This document shows positions 50,205 through 59,900 of a stretch of 64,000 nt of DNA, piece by piece; the stretch's first letter is position 1; every line of letters starts with the position of its first letter. Made by a program: the position numbers and the translations under genes. The notes beneath the pieces were generated by a model that worked only from the letters and a program-made list of their open reading frames with translations, was not told the origin of the DNA and did not search any database. Source of the stretch: an uncultured Collinsella sp. (lineage in GTDB: Bacteria; Actinomycetota; Coriobacteriia; Coriobacteriales; Coriobacteriaceae); the NCBI GenBank assembly GCA_900767675.1, contig CAAFZX010000044.1, positions 124,001-188,000 of the forward strand, given 5' to 3'.

Positions 50205-51410
50205 ATGAGCGGACTGATTATCGATAACGAAGCCTGTATCGGCTGCGGTCGCTGCGTTCGCGCCTGTGCCTCGGGCGGCATCGTAGTGGAAGGCGAGCGG
50301 CCCAGCCGTTGCGCCCGCGTAACCGACGGCTGCATCCTATGCGGCGGGTGCGTCGACGCTTGCCCCGTCAATGCCATTTCGATCGAGCGCGACGAGGCCG
50401 CCGGCGCGGTTGACCTCGATGCGTATCGAGATATCTGGGTATTCGTGCAGACCGACGAGTGCGATGTCGTGGCGCCGGTGGCCTACGAGCTCATGGGCAA
50501 GGGCCGCGAGCTTGCCGATGCTCGCGGCTGCCGTCTGGTGGCGCTGGTCGGTATGGGCCCCGAGGGTTCTCTCGGTGATCTGGAGCATCTGGTTTGCGCC
50601 GGTGCAGACGAGGTCCTGGTCTGTCGCGACGAGCGTCTGCGCCAGAACGATGCGGAGGTCTACGCCCGGCTGATCTGCGATTTGGTGGCAGAGCGCAAGC
50701 CCGAGGCCATTCTGTACGGTGCGACCGCCTTTGGCCGCGAACTGGCACCCGGCGTTGCCGTGCGCCTGCAGACGGGCCTTACGGCTGACTGTACCGTACT
50801 TTCGATGGATACGGAGACGGGGCTGCTGCAACAGACGCGTCCGGCGTTTGGCGGCAACCTGATGGCCACCATCGTCTGCCCCAACCATCGTCCCCAGATG
50901 GCAACGGTGCGCCCCGGCATCTTTGGAGCGCCCGAGTTTGACTATAGCCGCTCCGGCACGATCACCCAGGTATCGCTTGCGGAAGACGCCAAGGCTCGTG
51001 TCGAGATCTCGATTCCCGCCGAGGAGTGGGGGCAACAGGCTTCGATCGCCGATGCCGAGCGCCTGGTCGTGGTGGGTCGCGGCATTGGTTCCAAGAAAAA
51101 CCTGCCGCTGATGCGAAGGCTCGCCGAGGCCCTGGGAGCCGAGCTTGGCTGCACACGACCTGTCGTGGAGGCCGGCTGGTTGGAGTATCGCCATCAGATT
51201 GGCCAGACGGGCGTATCGGTTTCGCCCAAGCTCCTCGTGAGTATCGGTGTTTCGGGCGCTATCCAGCATCTTGCCGGCATCGGTGGGGCGGAGTGCATTA
51301 TCGCCATCAACGAGGACCCGGATGCCCCCATCTTTGGTGCTGCCCAGTATAAGGTTGTCGGTGATGCCGTCGAGGTCGTCGAGGAACTGCTAGCCCAGCT
51401 TGAGCGCTAG
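50205..51410 (+). CDS. etfA: Electron-transfer flavoprotein alpha subunit with N-terminal ferredoxin domain
   Basis: This 401-residue protein starts with a ferredoxin-like domain (CIGCGRCVRACASGG and CILCGGCVDACPVNA, residues 1-65), then the EtfA body ending in the FAD site SVSPKLLVSIGVSGAIQHL and AIINEDPDAPIF-like text. The extra iron-sulfur clusters are typical of bifurcating or confurcating Etf complexes, including LctC of Acetobacterium. Its stop overlaps the tail-to-tail HD gene by 4 nt. It forms an operon with LDH and EtfB. Confidence 0.93.
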   Translation: MSGLIIDNEACIGCGRCVRACASGGIVVEGERPSRCARVTDGCILCGGCVDACPVNAISIERDEAAGAVDLDAYRDIWVFVQTDECDVVAPVAYELMGKGRELADARGCRLVALVGMGPEGSLGDLEHLVCAGADEVLVCRDERLRQNDAEVYARLICDLVAERKPEAILYGATAFGRELAPGVAVRLQTGLTADCTVLSMDTETGLLQQTRPAFGGNLMATIVCPNHRPQMATVRPGIFGAPEFDYSRSGTITQVSLAEDAKARVEISIPAEEWGQQASIADAERLVVVGRGIGSKKNLPLMRRLAEALGAELGCTRPVVEAGWLEYRHQIGQTGVSVSPKLLVSIGVSGAIQHLAGIGGAECIIAINEDPDAPIFGAAQYKVVGDAVEVVEELLAQLER

Positions 51411-52219
51411 GCGCGCGCCAGCCAGTTGCGCATCTCGTCCTTTAGGCGCTCCCAGGTCGCTTGCGTGGCGGGATCGGTAAAGGGGCGCGTAATGCCAAAG
51501 GGCGCGTCGAGCAGGCGGTAGACATCGCCCTGCTCGCGCGCCAGCGCGCGGCTTGCCGGATAGACGAGCTCAAACATAAAGCAGATGAGCCCCACCAGGT
51601 AGTCCGCCGGCTCGTTGCGCTCGTCACGCGCGACGCAGCGATGCTCGTCAAAGGCGGCAAGCGTCGATGCCGAGAAGTGGCTGCCGAGAAACGTCTTTTC
51701 GTCCACCTTGAGGATGGTGTCGACGGTGCTGTCGGCGATGGTGCGCATAATGTCGATTTTGTCGCCATCGCGCACGATATCGCAGAAGTGCCGTGTACGC
51801 TCGTCGAGTTGTGCCGGCAGGCGAAAGTCGCTGTGATAGGCGATGCTCGCGCGGATGAGCTCGTCGTACTCGTCGGCCTCGATAAAATCTCGGATGCTTG
51901 TTGTGGCGGGCGCGTCGTCGGGGTTCTCGCCAAAGAGGACTCCGACGCCCAACGCTGCATGGCTCATACTCTCGGCGTCCTTAAAGGTGTCCCAGCGTCG
52001 CAGCTGCTCAAAGCGGCCCATATCGTGTAACAGTCCACAAAGCCACGCCAGGTCAATGTCCTGCGGTGACCAGCTCTGCTTACGCGCCACGGTATCGCAC
52101 GCTTCCGCCACGTGATAGGTATGTTCGATCTTGAGTGCGATGCGCGGATTGGCGGCATCGTAAGCATCGGTATAGTTCTTGAAGGCCGCTGCAGCCCGCG
52201 TTCGATCGATAGCTGTCAT
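51407..52219 (-). CDS. HD-domain phosphohydrolase
   Basis: This 270-residue protein has the HD metal motifs: HTYHVAEACD, GLLHDMGRF (the HD pair) and later YHSDFR and DIVRDGDKID. Such enzymes hydrolyse nucleotides or phosphodiesters in the cytoplasm; the substrate is unknown. It is transcribed towards etfA, and the two stop codons overlap. Confidence 0.88.
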   Translation of the reverse strand: MTAIDRTRAAAAFKNYTDAYDAANPRIALKIEHTYHVAEACDTVARKQSWSPQDIDLAWLCGLLHDMGRFEQLRRWDTFKDAESMSHAALGVGVLFGENPDDAPATTSIRDFIEADEYDELIRASIAYHSDFRLPAQLDERTRHFCDIVRDGDKIDIMRTIADSTVDTILKVDEKTFLGSHFSASTLAAFDEHRCVARDERNEPADYLVGLICFMFELVYPASRALAREQGDVYRLLDAPFGITRPFTDPATQATWERLKDEMRNWLARA

Positions 52220-52356
52220 AATGACTTCCTAAAAAGTTGTGTCTTTCTGTGTCTTTCGATCCGGTGGCAATTGTAGGTGAACTCGGTTGCTGCCGGGCGA
52301 TGATTCTGCCACGTCGTTGAATGCAACTCGGAAAGCTTGTCAGGACGAGAAACGTT

Positions 52357-53049
52357 ATGGTGCTCAAAATCGTTAAAATCGTTTGGCCGGTGATGCTTAC
52401 CTATGTTGCGATAGGCGCGCCGTGCGGAATGATCATGGGGCAGACGGGAATGGAGCCCTGGATGGTCTTTGCTCTGAGCAGCACGTTTGTGACGGGCAGC
52501 GGCCAGTTTATGATCTGCAATCTTTGGCTGGCGGGCGTACCGGCACCTTCGATTATCGCGAGCGTCGCCGCCATCTCCTCGCGCTTTGCACTTTATTCGG
52601 CATCGATCGCACCCCATCTGGCGGGCGCCTCGAAGCGTCAGACGCTGGCTGTTGCCGCGACGCTCACCGAGGAGGCATACGGCATCTCGCTTGCCAGGCT
52701 GGTTGAGGGGGAGGATTGGGGCCCGCGTGAATCCTTCGTGCTCAACGTGATCCTCATCGCGACATGGGGCGCTTCGTGTACGACGGGCGCCATCGTCGGC
52801 GCCGTTGTCGATGTTCCCACCGCTATTGCGAGTTTCGTCTGCACGTCGCTCTTTATCTGCCTGCTCTTTTCGCAGCGGCTGTCGCGCGGCAACGTTGTCG
52901 CGGCGGTTTCGGGCGCGGCGTCCGTCACCGTATGCAAGTTCTTGGACCTCACGAATATTGCCGTGCCGGCAAGCGTCGTGGTCGGCATTGCCATTGCGCT
53001 GGCGTGCGATGCTGTATTTGACGGAAGAGGTGCCCGCGATGCCCGTTAA
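52357..53049 (+). CDS. azlC: Branched-chain amino acid exporter large subunit AzlC
   Basis: This 230-residue membrane protein matches AzlC: YVAIGAPCGMIMGQTG, FVTGSGQFMICNLWLAG, ISSRFALYSASIAPHL, TEEAYGISL. With AzlD it exports branched-chain amino acids or analogues. The ATG at 52357 follows AGGACGAG; an upstream ATG at 52321 has no SD. The azlD gene overlaps its end. Confidence 0.88.
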   Translation: MVLKIVKIVWPVMLTYVAIGAPCGMIMGQTGMEPWMVFALSSTFVTGSGQFMICNLWLAGVPAPSIIASVAAISSRFALYSASIAPHLAGASKRQTLAVAATLTEEAYGISLARLVEGEDWGPRESFVLNVILIATWGASCTTGAIVGAVVDVPTAIASFVCTSLFICLLFSQRLSRGNVVAAVSGAASVTVCKFLDLTNIAVPASVVVGIAIALACDAVFDGRGARDAR

Positions 53050-53362
53050 CGAGTTCTTGGTTCTGTGGCTGTCGTCGTGGGCTGCTATCGCGTTCTTTCG
53101 CATCGCGCCGGCGTTCGCCCTGCGCGGGAGAACGCTGTCGCCCCGCATTACCGAGGCCCTGGGTTATATCCCGCCCGCTGCCTTTGCCGCGCTGGTCGCC
53201 AACGACTTGGTGAGCCCCGGCGCGTTCGACGCGGGACTCTGGCCTGCCTTGGTTCCCTGGATTGCGGCTGCCGGCGTCGTGGCGGTGGCTGTGAAGACAA
53301 AGTCAATGTTGTGGTGCTGCGTCTCGGGCATCGTGCTCTATATCGTCTTGAGCCTCATATAA
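53039..53362 (+). CDS. azlD: Branched-chain amino acid exporter small subunit AzlD
   Basis: This 107-residue protein has about four membrane helices and the AzlD pattern (SSWAAIAFFRIAPAFALRG, ITEALGYIPPAAFAALV). It overlaps azlC by 11 nt, the usual arrangement, and completes the two-part exporter. Confidence 0.87.
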   Translation: MPVNEFLVLWLSSWAAIAFFRIAPAFALRGRTLSPRITEALGYIPPAAFAALVANDLVSPGAFDAGLWPALVPWIAAAGVVAVAVKTKSMLWCCVSGIVLYIVLSLI

Positions 53363-53504
53363 GAGCGGGGTACGTTTGGCGTTCCGGCCCAACGAATCGA
53401 ATTTCTCACCGAGCCGGTCTGCTTCTTCTGGTACCATGTTCAAACTTTACTGTAGCAAAGTGTGACGTGGGCTTTTGTGCCTCGTCAACGGAAATGGGGG
53501 TTTC

Positions 53505-54527
53505 ATGGCACAGGAAGCGACCGCCAACGAGCAAAAGAAATTCAAGGTCCCGCGCATCCCGGGCGACATCATGATCTACCCGATGATTGTCGGCCTTTTG
53601 CTCAATACCTTCTGCCCGCAGGTCTTCGAGATCGGTGGCTTCTTTACCGCCGCCTGCCGCGGCGGTTCCAACACCATCGTCGCCGCGATCCTGCTGTTTG
53701 TGGGCGCCGGCATCAGCTTTAAGTCCACGCCGGGCGCCATCAAGACCGGCATCGTCGTGCTGGTCCCTAAGCTTGTGGTGGCAGCCGCGTTGGGCCTGGG
53801 CGTCGCGTATTTCTTTAACGACAACTTCCTGGGCCTGAGCTCCGTGTCCATCATCGGCGGCATCACGTTTTGCAACATGGCGCTCTATACGGGCATCATG
53901 GGCGAGTTCGGCGATGAGTCCGAGCAGGGCGCCGTCGGTATCCTGTTCTTTACGGCCGGCCCCGCCGTCACCATGATCATCCTCGGTGTCTCGGGCCTCG
54001 CCAACATCCCCGTCGGCACCATCATCGGATCCATCCTGCCGCTTGTTATCGGCATGGTTCTGGGCAACTTGTTCCCGTTTATCAAGAACCTGCTGGTCCC
54101 CGGTGCCAATCCCGCGATCGCTGTCATCGGTTTTCAGCTCGGTGCGTCCATGAGCCTTTCGAGCTTCATCACCGGCGGCATCTCGGGCATCCTGCTGGGC
54201 CTTATCACGCTCTTTATCGTCGGTCCCATTACCTTTGCCTTCGAGCGCCTGTGCGGTGGTAACGGCAAGGCGGCCGTTGCCTGCTCCACCATTGCCGGCA
54301 CGGCCATGACCACGCCGGTCGCCCTCGCCGAGATCGCTCCGCGCTATGCCGAGCTTGCGCCCACCGCGTATGCGCAGATCGCCACTGCCGTTATCATCAC
54401 GGCAATCATGGCTCCGATTCTGACCGGCTGGGTCGATAAGAAGTTCTGCCACGGCAAAGAGGACCTGTCGCCCGCCGGTGTCGAGGCCATCGAGGAAGCT
54501 GTCGCAACCGATATCGACGGTGAGTAA
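53505..54527 (+). CDS. kdgT: 2-keto-3-deoxygluconate permease
   Basis: This 340-residue membrane protein has the KdgT signatures RIPGDIMIYPMIVGLLLN, CRGGSNTIVAAILLF, NPAIAVIGFQLGASMSL and STIAGTAMTTPVALAEI. It imports 2-keto-3-deoxygluconate, a product of pectin and uronate breakdown, with protons. No kdgK or kdgA gene is adjacent, so later steps lie elsewhere. The ATG at 53505 has GGGGG upstream. Confidence 0.92.
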   Translation: MAQEATANEQKKFKVPRIPGDIMIYPMIVGLLLNTFCPQVFEIGGFFTAACRGGSNTIVAAILLFVGAGISFKSTPGAIKTGIVVLVPKLVVAAALGLGVAYFFNDNFLGLSSVSIIGGITFCNMALYTGIMGEFGDESEQGAVGILFFTAGPAVTMIILGVSGLANIPVGTIIGSILPLVIGMVLGNLFPFIKNLLVPGANPAIAVIGFQLGASMSLSSFITGGISGILLGLITLFIVGPITFAFERLCGGNGKAAVACSTIAGTAMTTPVALAEIAPRYAELAPTAYAQIATAVIITAIMAPILTGWVDKKFCHGKEDLSPAGVEAIEEAVATDIDGE

Positions 54528-54572
54528 CGGCCGTTGCCGATAATAGATTCCGGCGTGCAATTCGCGCCGTTC

Positions 54573-54616
54573 GAGCGCCCGAACGAAAGCTATCTTGCAG
54601 TAACGTTCGGGCGCTC
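54573..54616 (+). terminator. Terminator after kdgT
   Basis: GAGCGCCCGAACG pairs perfectly with 54604-54616 (13 bp), with an 18-nt loop, followed by a short T-containing run. Confidence 0.7.
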
Positions 54617-54715
54617 TGCTATTATTCCCATTACCCCTGCGGACTAGGGGGTGTTTGTTGCCCAGACACGAATCGGGCGATTCTGACCACTTGGATATTG
54701 AAGGGATGGCGTCTA

Positions 54716-55858
54716 GTGGTTAAGGCACTCAAGATCGAGATATTCCTGCTGTGCATGATTATTCTTATCGGGCTTGCCGCACGAAGCCGCCGCTCCTTGT
54801 TCTCGAGCACCCAGCAACTTTTGTTTAGCATGCTGGGCTATACGTCTGCTGCCTACATTTTCTTCGATATGATCTGGACGCTCTCGGACGGCGTGAGCAC
54901 TCCTGTAGGCATCACGGCCAACTGGATTTCCAACGCGGTTTCGTTTTCGCTGTTCGCCATCGCATGCCTCATTTGGTTTTTCTATTCCGAGACGATGCAG
55001 GGCTCACGGCTCCTGACCACGCCCTACAGGGTGGTACTTTTAACGTTGCCAACCGCATTGGTGGTCGTGCTGGCATTTACCAGCTACTGGACGCACGCTA
55101 TGTTCTATATCGATGCGCAAGGCGTATATCGTCGCGGAGCGCTTTATATGATTCAGCCTATCGTTAGCTACTGCTACGTCATATATACGTCCTTGCATGC
55201 CTTTATTCAGGCTCGAAAAGTCGAAAGCCTGCAAAAGAAGGTCATTTATCGCACCCTCGCCTTTTTTGCGGTTCCCGCTCTGGTGGGCGGTACCTTCCAG
55301 ATTTTGTTTTCGGTACCGGGCCTTTGCGTCGGTATAACGCTGAGCATCCTGCTGCTCTATATCGTCTATCAGGAGCAACTGATCTCGACTGACCCGTTGA
55401 CTGGACTCAACAACCGCAACCGTTTTGAGACCTATATGCTGTCGCTCTTCTCAAATGTGGATCAGGCCGATGATGTGTATCTGCTTATGATGGACGCCGA
55501 CGGCTTTAAGCAGATTAACGATCGCTATGGACATGTGGAGGGCGACCATGCTCTCCAGGTCATATCTGCTACGCTCAAAGAGGTCTGCTCGGCGTCTGGT
55601 GGTTTTATCGCACGTTATGGCGGCGATGAGTTCGTGGTGCTCCAGAAGGCTGCGGCGGAACAGGACATCATAGACCTGTGTTCGGCGATTAACGACGAGC
55701 TCGCTCGTGCCGAGGTGCCGTATGCATTGCGGATGTCCATCGGTTACGCGCGGGTCGGCGATAGTGTTGATACCTGGCAAGACTTACTTCGCGCTGCCGA
55801 TGCGGAGCTCTACCGCGTCAAGGCCGAGAAAAAGAAAGCCGGCGTCCAGATACGCTAG
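54716..55858 (+). CDS. Membrane-bound GGDEF diguanylate cyclase
   Basis: This 380-residue protein has seven to eight membrane helices (residues 1-220), then a GGDEF domain with TDPLTGLNNRNRF, DADGFKQINDRYGH and RYGGDEFVV. It should make cyclic di-GMP at the membrane. The inhibitory I-site (RxxD before the GGDEF motif) is absent, so product inhibition is unlikely. GTG at 54716 follows AAGGGATGG; a TTG at 54698 lies before this SD. No EAL/HD-GYP partner is in the window. Confidence 0.92.
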   Translation: MVKALKIEIFLLCMIILIGLAARSRRSLFSSTQQLLFSMLGYTSAAYIFFDMIWTLSDGVSTPVGITANWISNAVSFSLFAIACLIWFFYSETMQGSRLLTTPYRVVLLTLPTALVVVLAFTSYWTHAMFYIDAQGVYRRGALYMIQPIVSYCYVIYTSLHAFIQARKVESLQKKVIYRTLAFFAVPALVGGTFQILFSVPGLCVGITLSILLLYIVYQEQLISTDPLTGLNNRNRFETYMLSLFSNVDQADDVYLLMMDADGFKQINDRYGHVEGDHALQVISATLKEVCSASGGFIARYGGDEFVVLQKAAAEQDIIDLCSAINDELARAEVPYALRMSIGYARVGDSVDTWQDLLRAADAELYRVKAEKKKAGVQIR

Positions 55859-55960
55859 AAAAAAGGGGCGCATGCTTGCGTGCGTGGCGGCCCTCAGCTC
55901 ACTGATATACTCCATTAAACTAAAGTATGTGAATTCCCTCTGCTAAATTAGGGCAGTTCG

Positions 55961-56896
55961 TTAGGCCTTTTTGGGCCTGTTGACGATGATGATGCCGCCG
56001 CAGACCAACAGCAGGGCAACGATGACGGTAACGGGGCTCGTGCCAGCGCCCTCGCCGAGCAGCAGCGCGCTCAGCAGCACGCCAAAGACGGGGTTCATAA
56101 ACCCAAAGACCGAGACGCGGCTGACGGGGTTGACGGCAAGCAGGCGCGACCACAGCGAGTAGGCGACCGCGGAGATAAGCGCCATGTAGATGATGAGCGC
56201 GATGGCGGGGGCAATCGCCGTAGGGGAGAGTGCACCACCCATCAAAAAGCCAATGGCGGTGAGGACCAGGCCGCCGACCAAGAACTGCCACCCGGCAAGC
56301 AAGACGCCGTCGTGCTCGCGCGAGAAGATGCCGATCAGGCAGGTCGAAAGGGCACCCGCGACGGTGGAGGCCAGGATAAAGCCCTCGCCGTCGAGCGTAA
56401 AGCCAAAGGTGCCGTCCGCGCCCGAAAGGTTGACGAGCGCGACACCGGCAAAGCCCAGTACGCAGCCGAGCACCTTGGCCGTATTGAGCTTTTCGGTGCG
56501 AAACGCCAGGGCGGCAAAGAGGATGGCTAGGAAGTTGGCGCTGGCCTCGATGATGGAACTCGACATGGCACTGGCGCGCGAGAGTCCCAGGTAGAAAAAG
56601 AAGTACTGCCCGATAGTCTGGAAGAGCGACAGGATGCATATGGGCTTGATATCGCGTACCTGTGGGACGAGCGGTCGGCGCTGGGCTGCGCTCATGCCGA
56701 TAATGACCAACATGCCGGCAAGGGTGAAGCGCAGACCGGCGAAGAGCAGCTGCGAGGCGCTGTCGTGCGCCGGGATGCCAAAGAGGCCGTAGCCGATTTT
56801 GATGCAGGGGAAAGCCGACCCCCAGAGCGCGCAGCAAACGAGACAGCCCAGGATGAGTCCGGGCAGGGTGGCGAGATACGGCTTGCGGCTTTCCAT
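55961..56896 (-). CDS. EamA/DMT-superfamily membrane transporter
   Basis: This 311-residue protein has about ten membrane helices in two EamA-type halves: LGCLVCCALWGSAFPCIKIG, SLFQTIGQYFFFYLGLS, and NPVFGVLLSALLLGEG. It exports an unknown metabolite. The ATG at 56896 follows AAAGGACATC; a longer frame to 56938 reaches into the purL terminator. It is downstream of purL on the same strand but separated from it by a terminator. Confidence 0.88.
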   Translation of the reverse strand: MESRKPYLATLPGLILGCLVCCALWGSAFPCIKIGYGLFGIPAHDSASQLLFAGLRFTLAGMLVIIGMSAAQRRPLVPQVRDIKPICILSLFQTIGQYFFFYLGLSRASAMSSSIIEASANFLAILFAALAFRTEKLNTAKVLGCVLGFAGVALVNLSGADGTFGFTLDGEGFILASTVAGALSTCLIGIFSREHDGVLLAGWQFLVGGLVLTAIGFLMGGALSPTAIAPAIALIIYMALISAVAYSLWSRLLAVNPVSRVSVFGFMNPVFGVLLSALLLGEGAGTSPVTVIVALLLVCGGIIIVNRPKKA

Positions 56897-56920
56897 GATG
56901 TCCTTTCTACATGCGCGAAG

Positions 56921-56958
56921 CAAAAAAGAACCCGCCACCGGATGTGTCGGTGGCGGGT
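56921..56958 (-). terminator. Intrinsic terminator of purL
   Basis: On the reverse strand ACCCGCCACCG pairs with CGGTGGCGGGT (11 bp), followed by TTCTTTTTTG, 37 bp beyond the purL stop codon. Confidence 0.92.
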
Positions 56959-56995
56959 GATGTTACCCGAAGGGATTGTACCCGATGGGAAAGGT

Positions 56996-59900
56996 TTAGG
57001 CGAAGTAGGCTACGCCGCTCTCAAAGATCGGCATGAACTTGTCGCCGGGGACATGCTCGGGCACGTTGCGGTACAGGTTGTCGCCGCGACGCTCGGCATG
57101 ACCCATCTTGCCCAGGACGCGGCCGTCGGGGCTCGTGATGCCCTCGATGGCGAGTGCGGAGCCGTTGGGGTTGACGGAAAGGTCCATGCTGGGCTTACCG
57201 TCCTCGCCCACGTACTGCGTGGCGACCTGGCCGTTGGCGATCAGCTGGGCGAGCACCTCGTCGTTGGCGACAAAGCGGCCCTCGCCGTGGCTGATGGCGA
57301 CGGTGTAGGGGTCGTCCAGGCTGCACTGCGACAGCCACGGGGACAGATTGGACGAGATGCGGGTGCGCACCAGGCGGCTCTGGTGGCGACCGATGGTGTT
57401 GAACGTCAGCGTGGGCGCATCGGGCGTGGCGTCGACGATGTCACCGTAGGGCACCAGGCCGAGCTTGACCAGAGCCTGGAAGCCGTTGCAGATGCCCAGC
57501 ATCAGGCCGTCGCGGGCCTGGAGCAGGTCGCGGACTGCCTCGGTGACCTCGGGAGCGCGGAAGAACGCCGTGATGAACTTGGCGGAGCCGTCGGGCTCGT
57601 CGCCGCCCGAGAAGCCGCCGGGGATCATGACGATCTGGCTTGCACGGATGCGGCGGGCAAGCTCGTGGGTGCTCTCGGCGACGGCCTCGGGCGTGAGGTT
57701 GTTGATCACGAAGGTGTCGGCCTCGGCACCGGCGGCACGGAAGGCGCGGGCGCTGTCGTACTCGCAGTTGTTGCCGGGGAACACGGGGATGATCACGCGC
57801 GGGCGGGCGATCTTGGCGCCGCCGTACACGTGAATGTCCTTGGCGCGGAAGTCGATGGTCTCGACCTCGGGGGTCTCGCCGGCGCTGCGGTAGGCGAAGA
57901 CGCCCTCAATGCCGCTTTCCCAGGCTTCCTGGAGCTCGGCGAGCTCGATGACCTCGGAGCCGGTGTCGATGACATAGCCCTCGACGGTGGTGCCCAGGGG
58001 CTCGACGACAACGCCGTCGGCGACCTCGGGCAGCTCGGCGTCCTCGGCGAGCTCGACGATAAAGCTGCCGTAGAGCGGGGTGAAGAGGCTCTCCACGTCC
58101 ACATCCTCGGCAAGCTCGATACCGATCTGGTTGCCGACGCACATCTTAAAGAGGCTCTCGGCGCCGCAGCCGTAGCCGGGCGTGGAGACAGCCAGGGCGT
58201 CACCGGTGGCGGTGAGCGCCTCGACGGCGTCAAACGCGGCGAGCAGCTGCTGGGCGTCGGGGCGGTAGTCCTCGCCATAGGTGGCGGGGGCGATGCGTAC
58301 GACGCGATGCGTCAGGCCCTTGAACTCAGGGGAGACGGCGCGCGCCGCGCGGCCCACGGCCACAGCGAAGCTGATTAGAGTCGGCGGAACGTTGAGCTCG
58401 CCGGCCTCGTCCTCAAACGAGCCGCTCATGGAATCCTTGCCACCGATGGCACCGGCACCCAGGTCGACTTGGGCCATGAGGGCGCCCAGGACGGCTGCCG
58501 TGGGCTTGCCCCAGCGCTCGGCATCGGTGCGCAGGCGCTCGAAGTACTCCTGGAAGGAGAGATAGGCGCGCTTGTGTTCAAAGCCGGCAGCCACGAGCTT
58601 GGCGATGGACTCGACTACGGACAGGTAGGCGCCAGCAAACTGGTCGGCTTCCATCAGGTAGGGGTTGAAGCCCCATGCCATGGCGCTTGCCGTGGTGGTC
58701 TCGCCGTCCACGGGGAACTTGGCGACCATGGCCGAGCTCGGGGTGAGCTGCGTCTTGCCGCCAAAAGGCATAAGCACGGTTGCGGCACCGATGGTGGAGT
58801 CGAAGCGCTCGGAAAGGCCCTTGTTGGAGGCAACGTTGAGGTCGGTGACAAGTGAGGTCATGCGCTCGGCAAGCGTGGTGCCGGCCCAGCTGGGCTGCCA
58901 CACGCTGCGGGCGCACACGTGGGCGACCTGGTGCTTGGGCGCACCGTTGGAGTTGAGGAACTCGCGGGACAGATCGACGATGGCAACGCCGTTCCAGGCC
59001 ATGCGCATACGCGGCTCGGCGGTAACCTCGGCGATAACGGTCGCCTCGAGGTTCTCCTCGGCGGCGTAGCCCATGAACTCCTCGACGTCACCGTCGGCGA
59101 CGGCGCAGGCCATACGCTCCTGGGACTCGGAGATGGCGAGCTCGGTGCCGTCCAGGCCGTCGTACTTCTTGGTCACGGTGTCCAGGTCGACATACAGGCC
59201 GTCGGCAAGCTCGCCTACGGCGACCGAGACGCCGCCGGCGCCAAAGTCGTTGCAGCGCTTGATCAGACGGCAGGCGTCGCCGCGGCGGAACAGACGCTGC
59301 AGCTTGCGCTCGACCGGGGCGTTGCCCTTCTGGACCTCGGCACCCGAGGTCTCGATGGACTCGGTGTTCTGAGTCTTGGAGGAGCCGGTGGCGCCGCCGA
59401 TGCCGTCACGGCCGGTGCGGCCGCCCAGCAGGATGATCTTGTCGGTGGGGGCGGGGCACTCGCGGCGCACGTGGTTTGCCGGGGTAGCGCCCACGACGGC
59501 GCCGACTTCCATGCGCTTGGCCACGTAGCCGGGGTGATAGAGCTCGTTGACCTGGCCGGTGGCAAGGCCGATCTGGTTGCCGTAGCTGGAGTAGCCGGCG
59601 GCAGCGGTGGTTACGAGCTTGCGCTGCGGCAGCTTGCCCTCGAGCGTCTCGGAAACCGGGACGGTGGGGTCGCCGGCGCCGGTGACACGCATGGCCTGGT
59701 ACACGTAGCTGCGGCCCGAGAGCGGGTCGCGGATGGCGCCGCCCACGCAGGTGGCGGCACCGCCGAAGGGCTCGATCTCGGTCGGGTGGTTGTGGGTCTC
59801 GTTCTTAAACAGGAACAGCCAGTCCTGGTCCTCGCCGTCGACATCGACCTTCACCTTGACGGTGCAGGCGTTGATCTCCTCGGACTCGTCGACATCGGTC

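Noticed and set aside
54698..54730. Piece resembling a tRNA D-arm (GTCTAGTGGTTAAGGC)
   Set aside because: No acceptor stem, anticodon arm or T-arm follows; it is the leader and start of the GGDEF gene.
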